Shown here in pieces: positions 16,647 to 26,139 of a stretch of 64,000 nucleotides of DNA. A program made the position numbers and the translations under genes. Location of the stretch: contig NZ_JAKIKR010000016.1 of assembly GCF_023284025.1 (NCBI RefSeq), positions 25,823-89,822 on the forward strand, written 5' to 3'. The stretch is from Shewanella abyssi. Its GTDB lineage: Bacteria; Pseudomonadota; Gammaproteobacteria; Enterobacterales; Shewanellaceae. Under the pieces are notes generated by a model. The model was given only the letters and a program-made list of their open reading frames with translations, was not told the origin of the DNA and did not search any database. Numbering within the stretch: the first letter of the stretch is position 1; each line of letters opens with the position of its first letter.

Positions 16647-19502
16647 ATGCAATTAACTCGCAAATCCAACACGGCAACTACTGTAGAGAAAAAAACTCTA
16701 GGTATTAGCCGTCGTCAATTTATGAAGCAAGCAGGTATCACTTCTGGTGGTATTGCAGCAGTTTCTTTGTTGGGTACAGGCATGATGCGTAGAGCAGAAG
16801 CCAAAGATGTGCCACATAATGCACCCACTGAGATCAAGCGTACTGTATGTAGTGCTTGTGCTGTCGGTTGTGGTTTATACGCAGAAGTACAAAACGGCGT
16901 ATGGACAGGTCAAGAGCCTGCTTTCGATCACCCATTCAATGCGGGTGGACATTGCGCTAAAGGTGCTGCACTACGTGAACATGGTCACGGTGAGAAGCGT
17001 CTTAAGTACCCAATGAAATTGGTTGATGGCAAGTGGAAGAAACTATCTTGGGAGCAAGCTTTAAACGAAGTTGGCGACCAGATGCTAGATATCCGTAAGG
17101 AATCTGGTCCTGATTCACTTTACTTTATGGGTAGTGCTAAGTTCTCGAACGAAGGCTGCTACATGTATCGTAAATTTGCGGCAATGTGGGGCACGAACAA
17201 CGTCGACCACTCTGCACGTATTTGTCACTCTACCACAGTAGCCGGTGTTGCTAACACTTGGGGCTACGGTGCGCAAACTAACTCTTTCAATGATATTCAG
17301 AATGCAAATGCAATCTTCTTCATAGGGGCTAACCCTGCTGAAGCGCATCCAGTTGCAATGCAACATATCATGATTGCAAAAGAGAGAAACAACGCTAAAT
17401 TAATCGTTGTTGATCCTCGCTTCACTCGTACTGCAGCGCACGCTGACCTACATTGTGGTCTACGTCCTGGTACTGATATTCCATTCATCTACGGTATGCT
17501 TTGGCATATTTTTGAAAATGGTTGGGAAGATAAGACGTTCATCCAAGAGCGTGTTTTCGAGATGGAATCAATTCGCGTAGAAGCGAAGAAGTTCCCACCA
17601 AAAGAAGTCGCACACATCACTGGATGTAGCGAAGAAGAAGTTTATCAAGCAGCTAAGTTAATGGCCGATAACCGTCCAGGTACTGTTGTTTGGTGTATGG
17701 GTGGTACTCAGCATCACGTCGGTAATGCTAACACTCGTGCTTACTGTATCCTTCAGCTTGCTCTAGGTAACATGGGCGTTAAAGGTGGCGGAACAAACAT
17801 CTTCCGTGGCCACGATAACGTACAGGGCGCGACTGACTTAGGTCTACTGTTCGATACGCTACCTGGTTACTATGGTCTGAAGACGGGTTCTTGGAAACAT
17901 TGGAGCCACGTTTGGGATCTTGATTTTGATTGGGTTAAGAATCGCTTTGATCAAACCTCATATCTTGGTCGCATCCCAATGAATACCCCTGGTATTCCTT
18001 GTTCTCGCTGGCATGACGGTGTATTAGAAACACCTGAAAAATTAGCGCAGAAAGATCGCATTCGCATGGCATTCTTCTGGGGTCAATCAGTTAACACTGA
18101 AACACGTCAGCGTGATGTTCGTGATGCACTTGATAAGATGGACACCGTTGTTGTTGTGGATCCATTCCCAACGATGGCAGGTGTTATGCACCGTCGTCAG
18201 AATGGCGTTTACTTGCTACCAGCATGTACGCAGTTCGAAACTGAAGGTTCTGTGTCTAACTCTGGCCGTAGTCAGCAGTGGCGTGAGAAGGTTATAGAGC
18301 CGTTATTCGAATCTAAGACCGATCTTGAAATCATGTACCGTTTATCTCAAAAGCTTGGTTTTGCTGATGAGTTCACTAAGCGTATCGGTAAAGATGCAAA
18401 TGATGTTCTTGTTATTGAAGACATTACTCGCGAAATTAACCGCGGTATGTGGACAATTGGTATGTCAGGTCAAAGCCCAGAGCGTTTGAAGCTACATACT
18501 CAAAACTGGGGCACGTTCAGTAACAAGACTCTTGAAGCTGTTGGCGGACCTGCTAAAGGCGATACTTACGGTCTACCTTGGCCATGTTGGGGTACTCCAG
18601 AGCAGAAGCATCCTGGTACACAAATTCTTTATAACACACACAAGCATGTGCTTGAGGGTGGCGGTAACTTCCGTGCTCGTTTTGGTGTTGAGTATAAAGG
18701 TGAAAACCTATTGGCTGAAGGCAGCTACTCAGTTGGCTCTGAAATCCAAGACGGTTACCCAGAATTCACTGCAGCCATGCTTAAGCAATTAGGCTGGTGG
18801 GATGAACTAACAGCGACCGAGAAAGCAGAAGCTGAAGGTCGTAACTGGAAGACAGATTTATCTGGTGGTATCCAACGTGTGGCGATGAAGCACGGTTGTA
18901 TCCCATACGGTAACGCTAAAGCCCGTTGTATTGTTTGGACTTTCCCTGATGCAGTCCCTGTTCACCGTGAGCCGCTTTATACGCCACGTCGTGATCTTGT
19001 GTCTAAGTACCCTACATATGATGACATGCAAGTTCATCGTCTACCTACGCTGTACAAGTCAATTCAAGAGAAAGACACTGCGGCTAAGTATCCGCTAGGT
19101 CTGACTTCTGGTCGTCTAGTAGAGTATGAAGGTGGTGGTGAAGAGTCTCGTTCTAACCCTTGGTTGGCTGAACTTCAACAAGAGATGTTTGTTGAAATTA
19201 ACCCTGCTGATGCGGCTGATCGCGCTATCCGCGACGGAGACACAGTATGGCTAGAAGGTGCTGAAGGTGGTCGTATTAAGATCAAGGCCATGGTCACTCC
19301 ACGCGTTAAGCCTGGTGTCACTTGGATGCCTTACCACTTTGCGGGTGAGATGCATGGCGAAAGTCTTGCAGCTAACTACCCTGAAGGCACTGTTCCTTAC
19401 GTTATCGGTGAATCAGCTAACACTGCATTGACTTATGGCTATGACCCTGTGACTCAGATGCAAGAAACCAAGGCATCGCTTTGTCAGATTGTTAAAGCGT
19501 AA
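16647..19502 (+). CDS. fdhA: Formate dehydrogenase catalytic subunit alpha, copy 2 (Cys type)
   Basis: 951 aa, collinear with the 11371 gene over its full length. Tat motif SRRQFMKQAG, 4Fe-4S ligands Cys68, Cys71, Cys75 and Cys103, metal ligand Cys193 in SARICHSTTVAG. Most catalytic blocks are identical between copies; differences concentrate in surface loops, for example around residues 330-360 and 585-600. Codon use here leans strongly to CGT, GGT, AAC and CTT/CTA as in highly expressed genes, more than in copy 1, suggesting this is the more strongly expressed enzyme. Member of fdhX-A-B-C operon 2; RBS AGGAG. Confidence 0.95.
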   Translation: MQLTRKSNTATTVEKKTLGISRRQFMKQAGITSGGIAAVSLLGTGMMRRAEAKDVPHNAPTEIKRTVCSACAVGCGLYAEVQNGVWTGQEPAFDHPFNAGGHCAKGAALREHGHGEKRLKYPMKLVDGKWKKLSWEQALNEVGDQMLDIRKESGPDSLYFMGSAKFSNEGCYMYRKFAAMWGTNNVDHSARICHSTTVAGVANTWGYGAQTNSFNDIQNANAIFFIGANPAEAHPVAMQHIMIAKERNNAKLIVVDPRFTRTAAHADLHCGLRPGTDIPFIYGMLWHIFENGWEDKTFIQERVFEMESIRVEAKKFPPKEVAHITGCSEEEVYQAAKLMADNRPGTVVWCMGGTQHHVGNANTRAYCILQLALGNMGVKGGGTNIFRGHDNVQGATDLGLLFDTLPGYYGLKTGSWKHWSHVWDLDFDWVKNRFDQTSYLGRIPMNTPGIPCSRWHDGVLETPEKLAQKDRIRMAFFWGQSVNTETRQRDVRDALDKMDTVVVVDPFPTMAGVMHRRQNGVYLLPACTQFETEGSVSNSGRSQQWREKVIEPLFESKTDLEIMYRLSQKLGFADEFTKRIGKDANDVLVIEDITREINRGMWTIGMSGQSPERLKLHTQNWGTFSNKTLEAVGGPAKGDTYGLPWPCWGTPEQKHPGTQILYNTHKHVLEGGGNFRARFGVEYKGENLLAEGSYSVGSEIQDGYPEFTAAMLKQLGWWDELTATEKAEAEGRNWKTDLSGGIQRVAMKHGCIPYGNAKARCIVWTFPDAVPVHREPLYTPRRDLVSKYPTYDDMQVHRLPTLYKSIQEKDTAAKYPLGLTSGRLVEYEGGGEESRSNPWLAELQQEMFVEINPADAADRAIRDGDTVWLEGAEGGRIKIKAMVTPRVKPGVTWMPYHFAGEMHGESLAANYPEGTVPYVIGESANTALTYGYDPVTQMQETKASLCQIVKA

Positions 19503-19531
19503 TAGCAGAATTAGCTAGGAGAATTGCCAAA

Positions 19532-20101
19532 ATGGCTACAATGAAATTTTTATGTGATACCAAGCGCTGCATCGAGTGTAACGGTTGTGTCACAGCATGT
19601 AAGAACGAAAACGACTCTGCTCTTGAGTGGGGAATCCAACGTCGTCGCGTAGTGACTATCAATGATGGTGAGAAGGGCGAAGCCTCAATCTCTATCGCTT
19701 GTATGCACTGTAGTGATGCTCCTTGTATGGCGGTTTGCCCAGCAAACTGTTTCTACAAGACTGAAGATGGCATCGTACTGCACGACAAAGATACTTGTAT
19801 CGGTTGTGGTTACTGCTTATACGCTTGCCCATTTGGTGCACCTCAGTTCCCTCAAGGCGGCGCTTTTGGTGCTCGCGGTAAGATGGACAAGTGTACTTTC
19901 TGTGCTGGCGGTCCTGAAGAGAACCATTCAGATGCAGAGCGTCAGAAGTACGGTGCAAACCGTGTTGCTGAAGGCAAGCTACCTATGTGTGCTGAGCTGT
20001 GTGCAACTAAATCGCTACTAGCGGGTGATGCTGAGATTGTTTCTGCCATCTTCCGTGAGCGTGTTGCATACCGTGGTTCTAAAAACGCAATTTGGGGCTA
20101 G
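19532..20101 (+). CDS. fdhB: Formate dehydrogenase iron-sulfur subunit beta, copy 2
   Basis: 189 aa, nearly identical to copy 1 with the same four cluster motifs (CIECNGCVTACKNEND, CMHCSDAPCMAVCP, CIGCGYCLYACPFGAP, CTFC and CAELCATKSL). The C-terminus is six residues shorter (ends NAIWG). No membrane anchor. RBS AGGAG before the ATG; 29 bp after fdhA copy 2. Confidence 0.95.
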   Translation: MATMKFLCDTKRCIECNGCVTACKNENDSALEWGIQRRRVVTINDGEKGEASISIACMHCSDAPCMAVCPANCFYKTEDGIVLHDKDTCIGCGYCLYACPFGAPQFPQGGAFGARGKMDKCTFCAGGPEENHSDAERQKYGANRVAEGKLPMCAELCATKSLLAGDAEIVSAIFRERVAYRGSKNAIWG

Positions 20102-20135
20102 TCAACTTAGGTTGATTACTGCCAAACCTACTGCT

Positions 20136-20161
20136 TGTCGGCTCATTTAGTTGGGCCGACA
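20136..20161 (+). other. Stem-loop between fdhB and fdhC, copy 2
   Basis: TGTCGGC / GCCGACA with a 12-nt loop, without a T-run, followed by the fdhC ribosome site. Same place as 14844-14869 but unrelated in sequence, which supports selection for an RNA structure at this junction. Confidence 0.65.
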
Positions 20162-20182
20162 GGGAGTAACAGAGGACGTATT

Positions 20183-21166
20183 ATGAACAAATGGTTTAAA
20201 CACATAGGTATTGCTATTGCGCTGTTATTCAGTGTGACCGCTTTTGCTCATGACGGTGCAGAACACGAGCACGACGCGCAAGCTAACAATGGCCAAATTT
20301 GGTCACAGCTTAAAGCGGGTGCAGAGGGTTATACAACGTCAACAAGTGAGTTCCATGCTCAGCCAATCAATACGTATGACCTACGTGTACTTGAGCTGCG
20401 TAGTGACCTATTAGCACCTGCGTTAATGGCTGCTCTATTCGGCATGATCATTATCTTTATAGTGTTTATTAAAGTGAATGGTATCTCGAAGCTGCATGGT
20501 GGTTTCTCAGGTAAGTTAGTCTATCGCTGGTCTAAGTTTGACGTGTCTATTCATTGGTTAGGTGCTATTCCATGCCTACTACTGATTTTGACGGGTCTTA
20601 CACTATTAGCAGGACGATTCTTCTTCCAGCCATATATCGGTGAAGGCTTATGGTCAAACCTTGTCTATGCTGCAAAGCAAGTGCACGACTTCATGGCGAT
20701 CCCGTTCATGCTTGGTTGGGCATTAATGACAGCGCTTTGGGCTAAAAATCAGCTACCAAAGATGTATGATGTAAAATGGATGATGGTCGTTGGTGGTTAC
20801 ATCAACTTCGGTCCATTTAAAGGCAAGCATCCAGATGCTGGCTTTGCTAACGCCGGTGAGAAGTTGTGGTTCTGGGCCTTTGCTGTATTTGGTCTAGTGA
20901 TCTCAGCATCAGGCATGTTGCTACTATTCCCGAACTTGTTCGAGCCTAGCCGCACATTGAGCTTGATTGCACTAGTACTTCACTCGGTCAGCGCTATCAT
21001 TATTACTGCTTTCTCAATCGTACATATTTTTATGGCTACGGTTATGTCTGAAGGTGGTATGGAATGTATGGTGTCTGGTTACTGTGATGAGACTTGGGCA
21101 ACCCAACACCACAACCTTTGGTTCGATGAAATCAAAGAAAATGGTACTCTTAAATACAAAGAGTAA
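20183..21166 (+). CDS. fdhC: Formate dehydrogenase cytochrome b subunit gamma, copy 2
   Basis: 327 aa. Clear cleavable-type signal (IGIAIALLFSVTAFA) followed by a His/Glu-rich mature N-terminus (HDGAEHEHDAQ) absent from copy 1, then LKAGAEGYTTS and four or so TM helices with the same putative heme histidines (VSIHWLGAIPC; VHDFMAIPF; FSIVHIFMATVMSEGG). The conserved VVGGYINFGPFKGKHPDAGF and GGMECMVSGYCDETWA are present. I chose the ATG at 20183 (RBS AGAGGA); the frame is open upstream to 20135, but that part overlaps the hairpin and lacks family similarity. Confidence 0.92.
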   Translation: MNKWFKHIGIAIALLFSVTAFAHDGAEHEHDAQANNGQIWSQLKAGAEGYTTSTSEFHAQPINTYDLRVLELRSDLLAPALMAALFGMIIIFIVFIKVNGISKLHGGFSGKLVYRWSKFDVSIHWLGAIPCLLLILTGLTLLAGRFFFQPYIGEGLWSNLVYAAKQVHDFMAIPFMLGWALMTALWAKNQLPKMYDVKWMMVVGGYINFGPFKGKHPDAGFANAGEKLWFWAFAVFGLVISASGMLLLFPNLFEPSRTLSLIALVLHSVSAIIITAFSIVHIFMATVMSEGGMECMVSGYCDETWATQHHNLWFDEIKENGTLKYKE

Positions 21167-21193
21167 ACTCTTTAGTATCTAAGGCTTGAACTG

Positions 21194-21232
21194 CAAACAC
21201 CCCAGTGGATTTATTCACTGGGGTGTTTTTGT
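21194..21232 (+). terminator. Rho-independent terminator of the second fdh operon
   Basis: AAACACCCCAGTG / CACTGGGGTGTTT, a perfect 13-bp stem with a T-run (TTTTTG), 28 bp after the fdhC stop. Confidence 0.92.
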
Positions 21233-21444
21233 TTGACATAGATAAAGGGTAAGTTGGTTAATTAATGCGCTCTTGCTAAAGTATGACTTACTTAACAAAA
21301 CGCTCTACATTTCCTTGTTAGGAAACGTTAAGTTATAACCAAATCACGTTTTACGCTGATTTAAAGTGTTAATTTCATTCTCCAACAGTTCACTTCAGTC
21401 AACCCATTTCATTTTCTGAACTGCCACCTTTGATAGGAACTTCT

Positions 21445-22773
21445 ATGTCTTCAATTATTTTGCCCGATAGTGCCCAACCTTATAATGCCAATATCACCAC
21501 GCCTGACTGGATGATTAGTAGCATGGAAAAGGTGATGCAGTTCTATGTCGATCGCAATCTAAGGCTCGATACGGTTTCTGCCGAGATGATGCCGAATCCG
21601 ATTGAAGGTAAGAAATACATGCTTTATGCCCATGTGCCTTTCTGTCATACCTTGTGCTCTTACTGTACTTTTCATCGTTTCTTGTTCAATGAAGATAAGG
21701 CGCGCAGCTACTTCATTTCTTTGCGTAAAGAGATGGATATGGTGAAAAACCTCGGCTATGACTTTGAGTCGATGTATATCGGTGGTGGTACGACTACCGT
21801 TTTAGAAGATGAGCTTGCCCGAACCATCGAGCATGCGAAAAAACTGTTCCCAAGTATTAAAGAAGTGTCATGCGAGTCTGATCCACAACACTTAGACCGT
21901 CCAGGTTTCAAGCAGCTAAAAGGCTTGGTCGATAGAATGTCGATTGGAGTACAGAGTTTTAATGACGACATTCTGACGATGACCGACCGTATTGAAAAGT
22001 TTGGCACGGGTCAGCAGACATTCGACAAAATCATGGCGGCAAAAGAACTATTTCCAATCATCAACGTTGATCTTATTTTTGGTTTTCGTGGTCAAACGGA
22101 TGAAGTGATTCAACATGACTTAGATATGGCGGCGAAGTTAGATCCACGTCAAATCACCACTTACCCGCTGATGATCACCCATCAAACTCGTAAGAGTGTT
22201 AAAGGTAAGTTGGCCGCACCTCAAGGTGATATGGTGCGCCAATATCGGCAGATTTTGAACAGTCTGAACGGCCAATACAATCAGCTGTCTGCTTGGGCAT
22301 TTGGCAAAACAAATGATGAAGGTTTTGATGAATACGTTATCGACTACGACGAGTATTTAGGCGTAGGATCTGGCTCATTCAGTTTCTTAGATGACACGCT
22401 TTACGTGAACACCTTCTCGTTGAAGAAGTATCAACAGCGAATCGGAAGTGGCCATATGGGGGTCGAGCAGCAAAAGAACTACGGTCGTAAAGAGGTGATG
22501 CAGTATCGCTTCCTGCTGGGTATGTTCTCTGGGCGTTTATCACGTAAGTACTTCCGTGAGACATTTGGCGTCAACTTAGATACTGCCTTATTTAAAGAGA
22601 TGACCTCAATGAAAGCCATTGGTGCCATCAAAAATGACCCAACCGACCGCGACAATCTGATTGTTACTGATAACGGTAAAATGATGGGGTTGTTGATGAT
22701 GAAAGAGTTTTACTCTGGGATGGATAATGTCCGAGCTCAGTTACGTAAACCCTTAAAAGAAAGTGATATGTAA
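21445..22773 (+). CDS. HemN-like radical SAM enzyme (coproporphyrinogen III oxidase family)
   Basis: 442 aa. Radical SAM signature HVPFCHTLCSYCTFHRF (CxxxCxxC) near residue 60, then SMYIGGGTTTVLEDE (the GGGTP-like SAM-binding motif with Thr), RMSIGVQSFNDDIL and NVDLIFGFRGQT, all typical of HemN/HemW. Relatives include oxygen-independent coproporphyrinogen oxidase, HemW heme chaperone and HutW-type heme-use enzymes; the CxxxCxxC-x2-F arrangement alone does not separate these. Placement behind the cytochrome b subunit of FDH suggests heme supply. The ATG at 21445 has TAGGAAC upstream; a TTG at 21430 is less likely. Confidence 0.82.
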   Translation: MSSIILPDSAQPYNANITTPDWMISSMEKVMQFYVDRNLRLDTVSAEMMPNPIEGKKYMLYAHVPFCHTLCSYCTFHRFLFNEDKARSYFISLRKEMDMVKNLGYDFESMYIGGGTTTVLEDELARTIEHAKKLFPSIKEVSCESDPQHLDRPGFKQLKGLVDRMSIGVQSFNDDILTMTDRIEKFGTGQQTFDKIMAAKELFPIINVDLIFGFRGQTDEVIQHDLDMAAKLDPRQITTYPLMITHQTRKSVKGKLAAPQGDMVRQYRQILNSLNGQYNQLSAWAFGKTNDEGFDEYVIDYDEYLGVGSGSFSFLDDTLYVNTFSLKKYQQRIGSGHMGVEQQKNYGRKEVMQYRFLLGMFSGRLSRKYFRETFGVNLDTALFKEMTSMKAIGAIKNDPTDRDNLIVTDNGKMMGLLMMKEFYSGMDNVRAQLRKPLKESDM

Positions 22774-22877
22774 TTTTAGCAAAGCTGCGAAAATGTAAAT
22801 CAAACTCTTAAAGGTCTGATTTAACTCTGCTACGAAGCTGAATTAAGCCATAGTAAGTGTTAGTTCAAAATAACAAT

Positions 22878-22905
22878 TAACGGCAACCTAGTTTGCCGTT
22901 TTTTG
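22878..22905 (+). terminator. Rho-independent terminator after the HemN-like gene
   Basis: AACGGCAA-N6-TTGCCGTT followed by TTTTG; stands between the convergent HemN-like gene and the small minus-strand gene. Confidence 0.85.
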
Positions 22906-22936
22906 TAATCACTGCGGAATTAAATGAGTCTGGGAT

Positions 22937-23122
22937 TCAGCTCACCGCTTGGCGAGAGACCATCTGTTCTAAGCGAACAATATCCTCTCTAATCTGTACG
23001 ATATACGTATCGGTATACTGCATCTTTTCAAACTCATAAAGACAGGCTTTATAACGTTCGAGGCGAGTCTCGAGCGACTCTTGGAACTCCGTGAGTTCAT
23101 CCATACTAATAATTGAGTCCAT
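22937..23122 (-). CDS. Small coiled-coil protein, function unknown
   Basis: 61 aa, highly charged, predicted as a helical hairpin or coiled coil (LTEFQESLETRLERYKAC then YIVQIREDIVRLEQMVSR). No signal peptide or TM segment. The ATG is preceded by a good ribosome site (AGGAT, 5-nt spacing), which supports a real gene. Not recognised beyond resemblance to small conserved hypothetical proteins of Shewanella. Confidence 0.6.
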   Translation of the reverse strand: MDSIISMDELTEFQESLETRLERYKACLYEFEKMQYTDTYIVQIREDIVRLEQMVSRQAVS

Positions 23123-23484
23123 TCAACTATCCTATTTCGTTGGGATGTGGCCATGATATACGCAGTCAAACAGTGACTGTGCAACTGTTTTAAGTATAGC
23201 CAAAATGTCGACAAAGCAATTAAAGAATTACCGGTCATTATTGTTAGTTTTTTCAGAGGCCTAATGCCGATGACTTATATTATTTTGTTTTAAAGTGTTG
23301 CTATCTCTCACAGAGCCTTAAGATATTGCTTACAGCAAGTTACCGTTAAGCAGCCTATACCCCCAGAGTAAAGCGAAAAACCGATCGATTTAGCCATAAT
23401 CGCTAATGATTGACGCATTAGGGCTTGGCGCACTAATACAAATCTCCTACTATCAACGCATCGCACTCTATTTACCGGGTTGTT
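23123..23484. other. Intergenic region, no feature recognised
   Basis: 362 bp between divergent genes. It must hold the promoters of the small coiled-coil gene and the PfkB kinase. A near palindrome CTAATGATTGACGCATTAG (23403-23421) is the only structure I see; its role is unknown. Confidence 0.4.
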
Positions 23485-24348
23485 ATGGCCAGTATTTTAC
23501 TCGTCGCTAATTTAAACTGTGATCGTATTTTTAATCTTAATAAGCCGCTGAAAACAGGTGGTCGATTTCACTATCAAGACGGCGGCCAACGGCTTGGTGG
23601 CGGTGGAGCTAATACTGGCATCGGCTTAGTTTTGGCTGGGCATCAAGTCACATTAGTGACAGAAGTTGGCCGTGATGATGTTGGCGACTGGCTGTTAGCG
23701 GAAGCCAGTACCCAAGGTATCAATTGCAGCTTAGTGCAACGTCGGTCAGGGCCTACCAACGAAATGTTGTTGATGATGACCCCTGATGGCGAGCGCACCA
23801 TTATACGTCCTGAGCGGCCAACGTTTGAGCTACCCATTCCGCCTAAATGGGACACGATTGACGCTTTTTATATTAATTCGTCATCGGAGGGGGCCGCTAG
23901 CTGGGCAAAGACTGCGATTGAGCAGTGTTGGGTTGTAGCCCAACTGGCTAAGGATGAGCGAGCTCGACCTTGTCATATTTTATTGGCGTCGTTAAGTGAT
24001 ATGCATGGACGTTGTGATCAGCAGCCATGGCAATTTGCTCGATCAATTGCTGGCGACAGTTTGCAATACTTTATTGTGACTGATGGTGAGAATGGTGCCA
24101 CGCTATACAGTGAGTCAGAGCAAGTTAATGTCGCGGCTGTCCCTTGTATTGTAGTTGATACGACCGGTGCTGGTGATGCCTATGCTGCTGGGCTTATTAA
24201 TGGTCTAGTCAACAAATTAACCATGATACAGTCGATGCAAGAGGCTGCGATTTGGTCAAGCTACGCAGTTGCCTGTGAGAGTTCAATACCAGGAAAAGGC
24301 TTGAGGGAGTATTTAATTGAAGAACAGCAATCTAAATCGTCATCTTAA
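23485..24348 (+). CDS. PfkB-family carbohydrate kinase
   Basis: 287-aa ribokinase-like sugar or nucleoside kinase. The N-terminal PfkB signature region is GGQRLGGGGANTGIGLVLAGHQV and the catalytic signature is VVDTTGAGDAYAAGLINGLV near residue 225, with Asp of GAGD as catalytic base. The middle lid region is shorter than in ribokinase. The substrate cannot be told from sequence; no sugar operon surrounds it. Starts with ATG at 23485 after the ribosome-site-poor TTGTT. Confidence 0.85.
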   Translation: MASILLVANLNCDRIFNLNKPLKTGGRFHYQDGGQRLGGGGANTGIGLVLAGHQVTLVTEVGRDDVGDWLLAEASTQGINCSLVQRRSGPTNEMLLMMTPDGERTIIRPERPTFELPIPPKWDTIDAFYINSSSEGAASWAKTAIEQCWVVAQLAKDERARPCHILLASLSDMHGRCDQQPWQFARSIAGDSLQYFIVTDGENGATLYSESEQVNVAAVPCIVVDTTGAGDAYAAGLINGLVNKLTMIQSMQEAAIWSSYAVACESSIPGKGLREYLIEEQQSKSSS

Positions 24349-24425
24349 TGGCATTAATATCAAGTCGTTTTACCCACAGATTGGCATTTTCCTTGGTTAA
24401 TTGAACTATTTTCAAACCTCTTTTT

Positions 24426-24456
24426 GCCCTGTTCTCCTACAGGGCTGTTTTTTTTA
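24426..24456 (+). terminator. Rho-independent terminator after the PfkB gene
   Basis: GCCCTGT-N6-ACAGGGC followed by TGTTTTTTTT. Confidence 0.88.
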
Positions 24457-24587
24457 AGTAAAACTACATTCCGTCAGTACTAATAATCAATGCGAGCAGA
24501 TCGCTTTTCGGTTAATATTCACATTGGATTAACAAGTGCTGCTTGTTCGAGCAGTTTCGATTAAATGCTGTGAAGTGGGCGTAGTAT

Positions 24588-26045
24588 ATGGGTCATAAAG
24601 TGTGGAACGATAAAAAGCGGTTTATTTGGATCCTAGCGGTTTTGCTACTAGCGGCTTTTGTTGTCACCAGTGGGATTAGTTACCAAGTTGCACATGATTC
24701 ATTAAGTGAGCAGATAGAGGAAAATACCTTACCGTTAACCAGCGATAATATTTATTCAGAAATACAACATGATCTGCTCAAGCCTATCTTTATTTCATCC
24801 TTGATGGCGCAAGATACCTTTGTGCGAGATTGGACTCTGGATCAGGAAAAAAACCCCGATAAGCTAGTACGTTACCTTAAAGAGATCCAAGATAAGTATG
24901 GCACAGTCACCAGTTTTTTTGTGTCAGAAGCGACCCGGAACTACTACCACTCCAGCGGTGTACTAAAAAAGATTGACGATATAGATGCAAATGATGCTTG
25001 GTATTTCAGAGTGCGCTCGCTACCCAAGTCAGAAATTTATGAGGTGAACATAGATCAAGACACTGCAAACCGTAATCGCACCGTCATTTACGTTAATTAT
25101 AAGGTGTTTGATTTTGACGGTAACTTCATCGGTGTTACTGGCGTAGGCTTAGCGGTAGAAAGCGTTAAGAAGATGATAGAGCTTTATCAAACGCGATATA
25201 ACCGCAGTGTCTATTTTACTGATAGGCAAGGAAACGTCACCTTGCATAGCGAAGGTTTCTTGGGCGCTGATACTCTACAGGCCACTCCTGGGCTTGAGAT
25301 GCTTGCCACGCGTATTTTAACGAGCCCTAGTACGTCTTTTTCCTATAAGAGAGACGGGAAAACCATTTATCTAAATAGCCGTTTAGTCTCAGACTTTAAG
25401 TGGTATTTAGTGGTTGAACAAGATGAAAGCTTAGGCAAACAGAAGTTGCTTACCACCTTCTGGGCTAACCTAGGACTGAGCATCTTTGTTACCTTGGCCA
25501 TTTTACTTATCGCCAATATGACCTTGGGCAAATACCAACGAAAACTTGAGTTGATGGCATCGACCGATAAGCTTACCGGCGCAGCCAATCGCCAAGCATT
25601 TGAAGAGTACTTTGCCAAATCACTGGCTCGTTCAGTACTCGATGGTACGCCAATGTCGGTATTGATTTTCGATATCGACTATTTCAAACACGTTAATGAT
25701 CAATATGGTCATAACATCGGTGATCTGGTGATTCAGACAGTAAGTAACATGGTTAAGTCTCAACTTCGTGATGAGGACTTACTGTGCCGCTGGGGCGGAG
25801 AAGAGTTTTTAATTCTACTGCCCAATATCGATCTTAGCCGTAGCCATGACATTGCAGAGCGGATTCGAGAATCAATAGAAGCGCGTGTTATTCGTGTTAA
25901 TGGCAATGAAATACAGGTCACTGTGAGCGCCGGGGTTGCGGAGTATCGAGCCTCAGAAAAGCCTGAAGAGTTGATTAATCGTGTCGACATTGCGTTATAC
26001 CAAGCAAAAGAGCAGGGACGTAATAGAGTGGCACTATCCTATTAA
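24588..26045 (+). CDS. Membrane-bound diguanylate cyclase with periplasmic Cache-type sensor
   Basis: 485 aa. TM1 at about 13-33, a periplasmic sensor (about 35-300) of dCache type (YYHSSGVLKKIDDIDANDAWYF, then IGVTGVGLAVESVKKMI), TM2 at about 300-322, then a GGDEF domain from MASTDKLTGAANRQAFEEYF. The active-site motif is GGEEF (encoded near 25795-25809), a catalytically competent variant, with FDIDYFKHVND for metal binding. The RxxD inhibitory site is not evident. Makes c-di-GMP in response to an unknown ligand. Monocistronic. Confidence 0.9.
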   Translation: MGHKVWNDKKRFIWILAVLLLAAFVVTSGISYQVAHDSLSEQIEENTLPLTSDNIYSEIQHDLLKPIFISSLMAQDTFVRDWTLDQEKNPDKLVRYLKEIQDKYGTVTSFFVSEATRNYYHSSGVLKKIDDIDANDAWYFRVRSLPKSEIYEVNIDQDTANRNRTVIYVNYKVFDFDGNFIGVTGVGLAVESVKKMIELYQTRYNRSVYFTDRQGNVTLHSEGFLGADTLQATPGLEMLATRILTSPSTSFSYKRDGKTIYLNSRLVSDFKWYLVVEQDESLGKQKLLTTFWANLGLSIFVTLAILLIANMTLGKYQRKLELMASTDKLTGAANRQAFEEYFAKSLARSVLDGTPMSVLIFDIDYFKHVNDQYGHNIGDLVIQTVSNMVKSQLRDEDLLCRWGGEEFLILLPNIDLSRSHDIAERIRESIEARVIRVNGNEIQVTVSAGVAEYRASEKPEELINRVDIALYQAKEQGRNRVALSY

Positions 26046-26139
26046 TCCTCCCATCGATATTCAACAGATAATCGCTAGGCTATCGCTATCACAATGACCA
26101 GTGATAGGATAAAAACAGCATAATTAAGAGAAATTTTTG

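Noticed and set aside
11371..19502. Selenocysteine in the FDH alpha subunits
   Set aside because: Both genes carry TGT (Cys193) at the metal-ligand codon and have no in-frame TGA.
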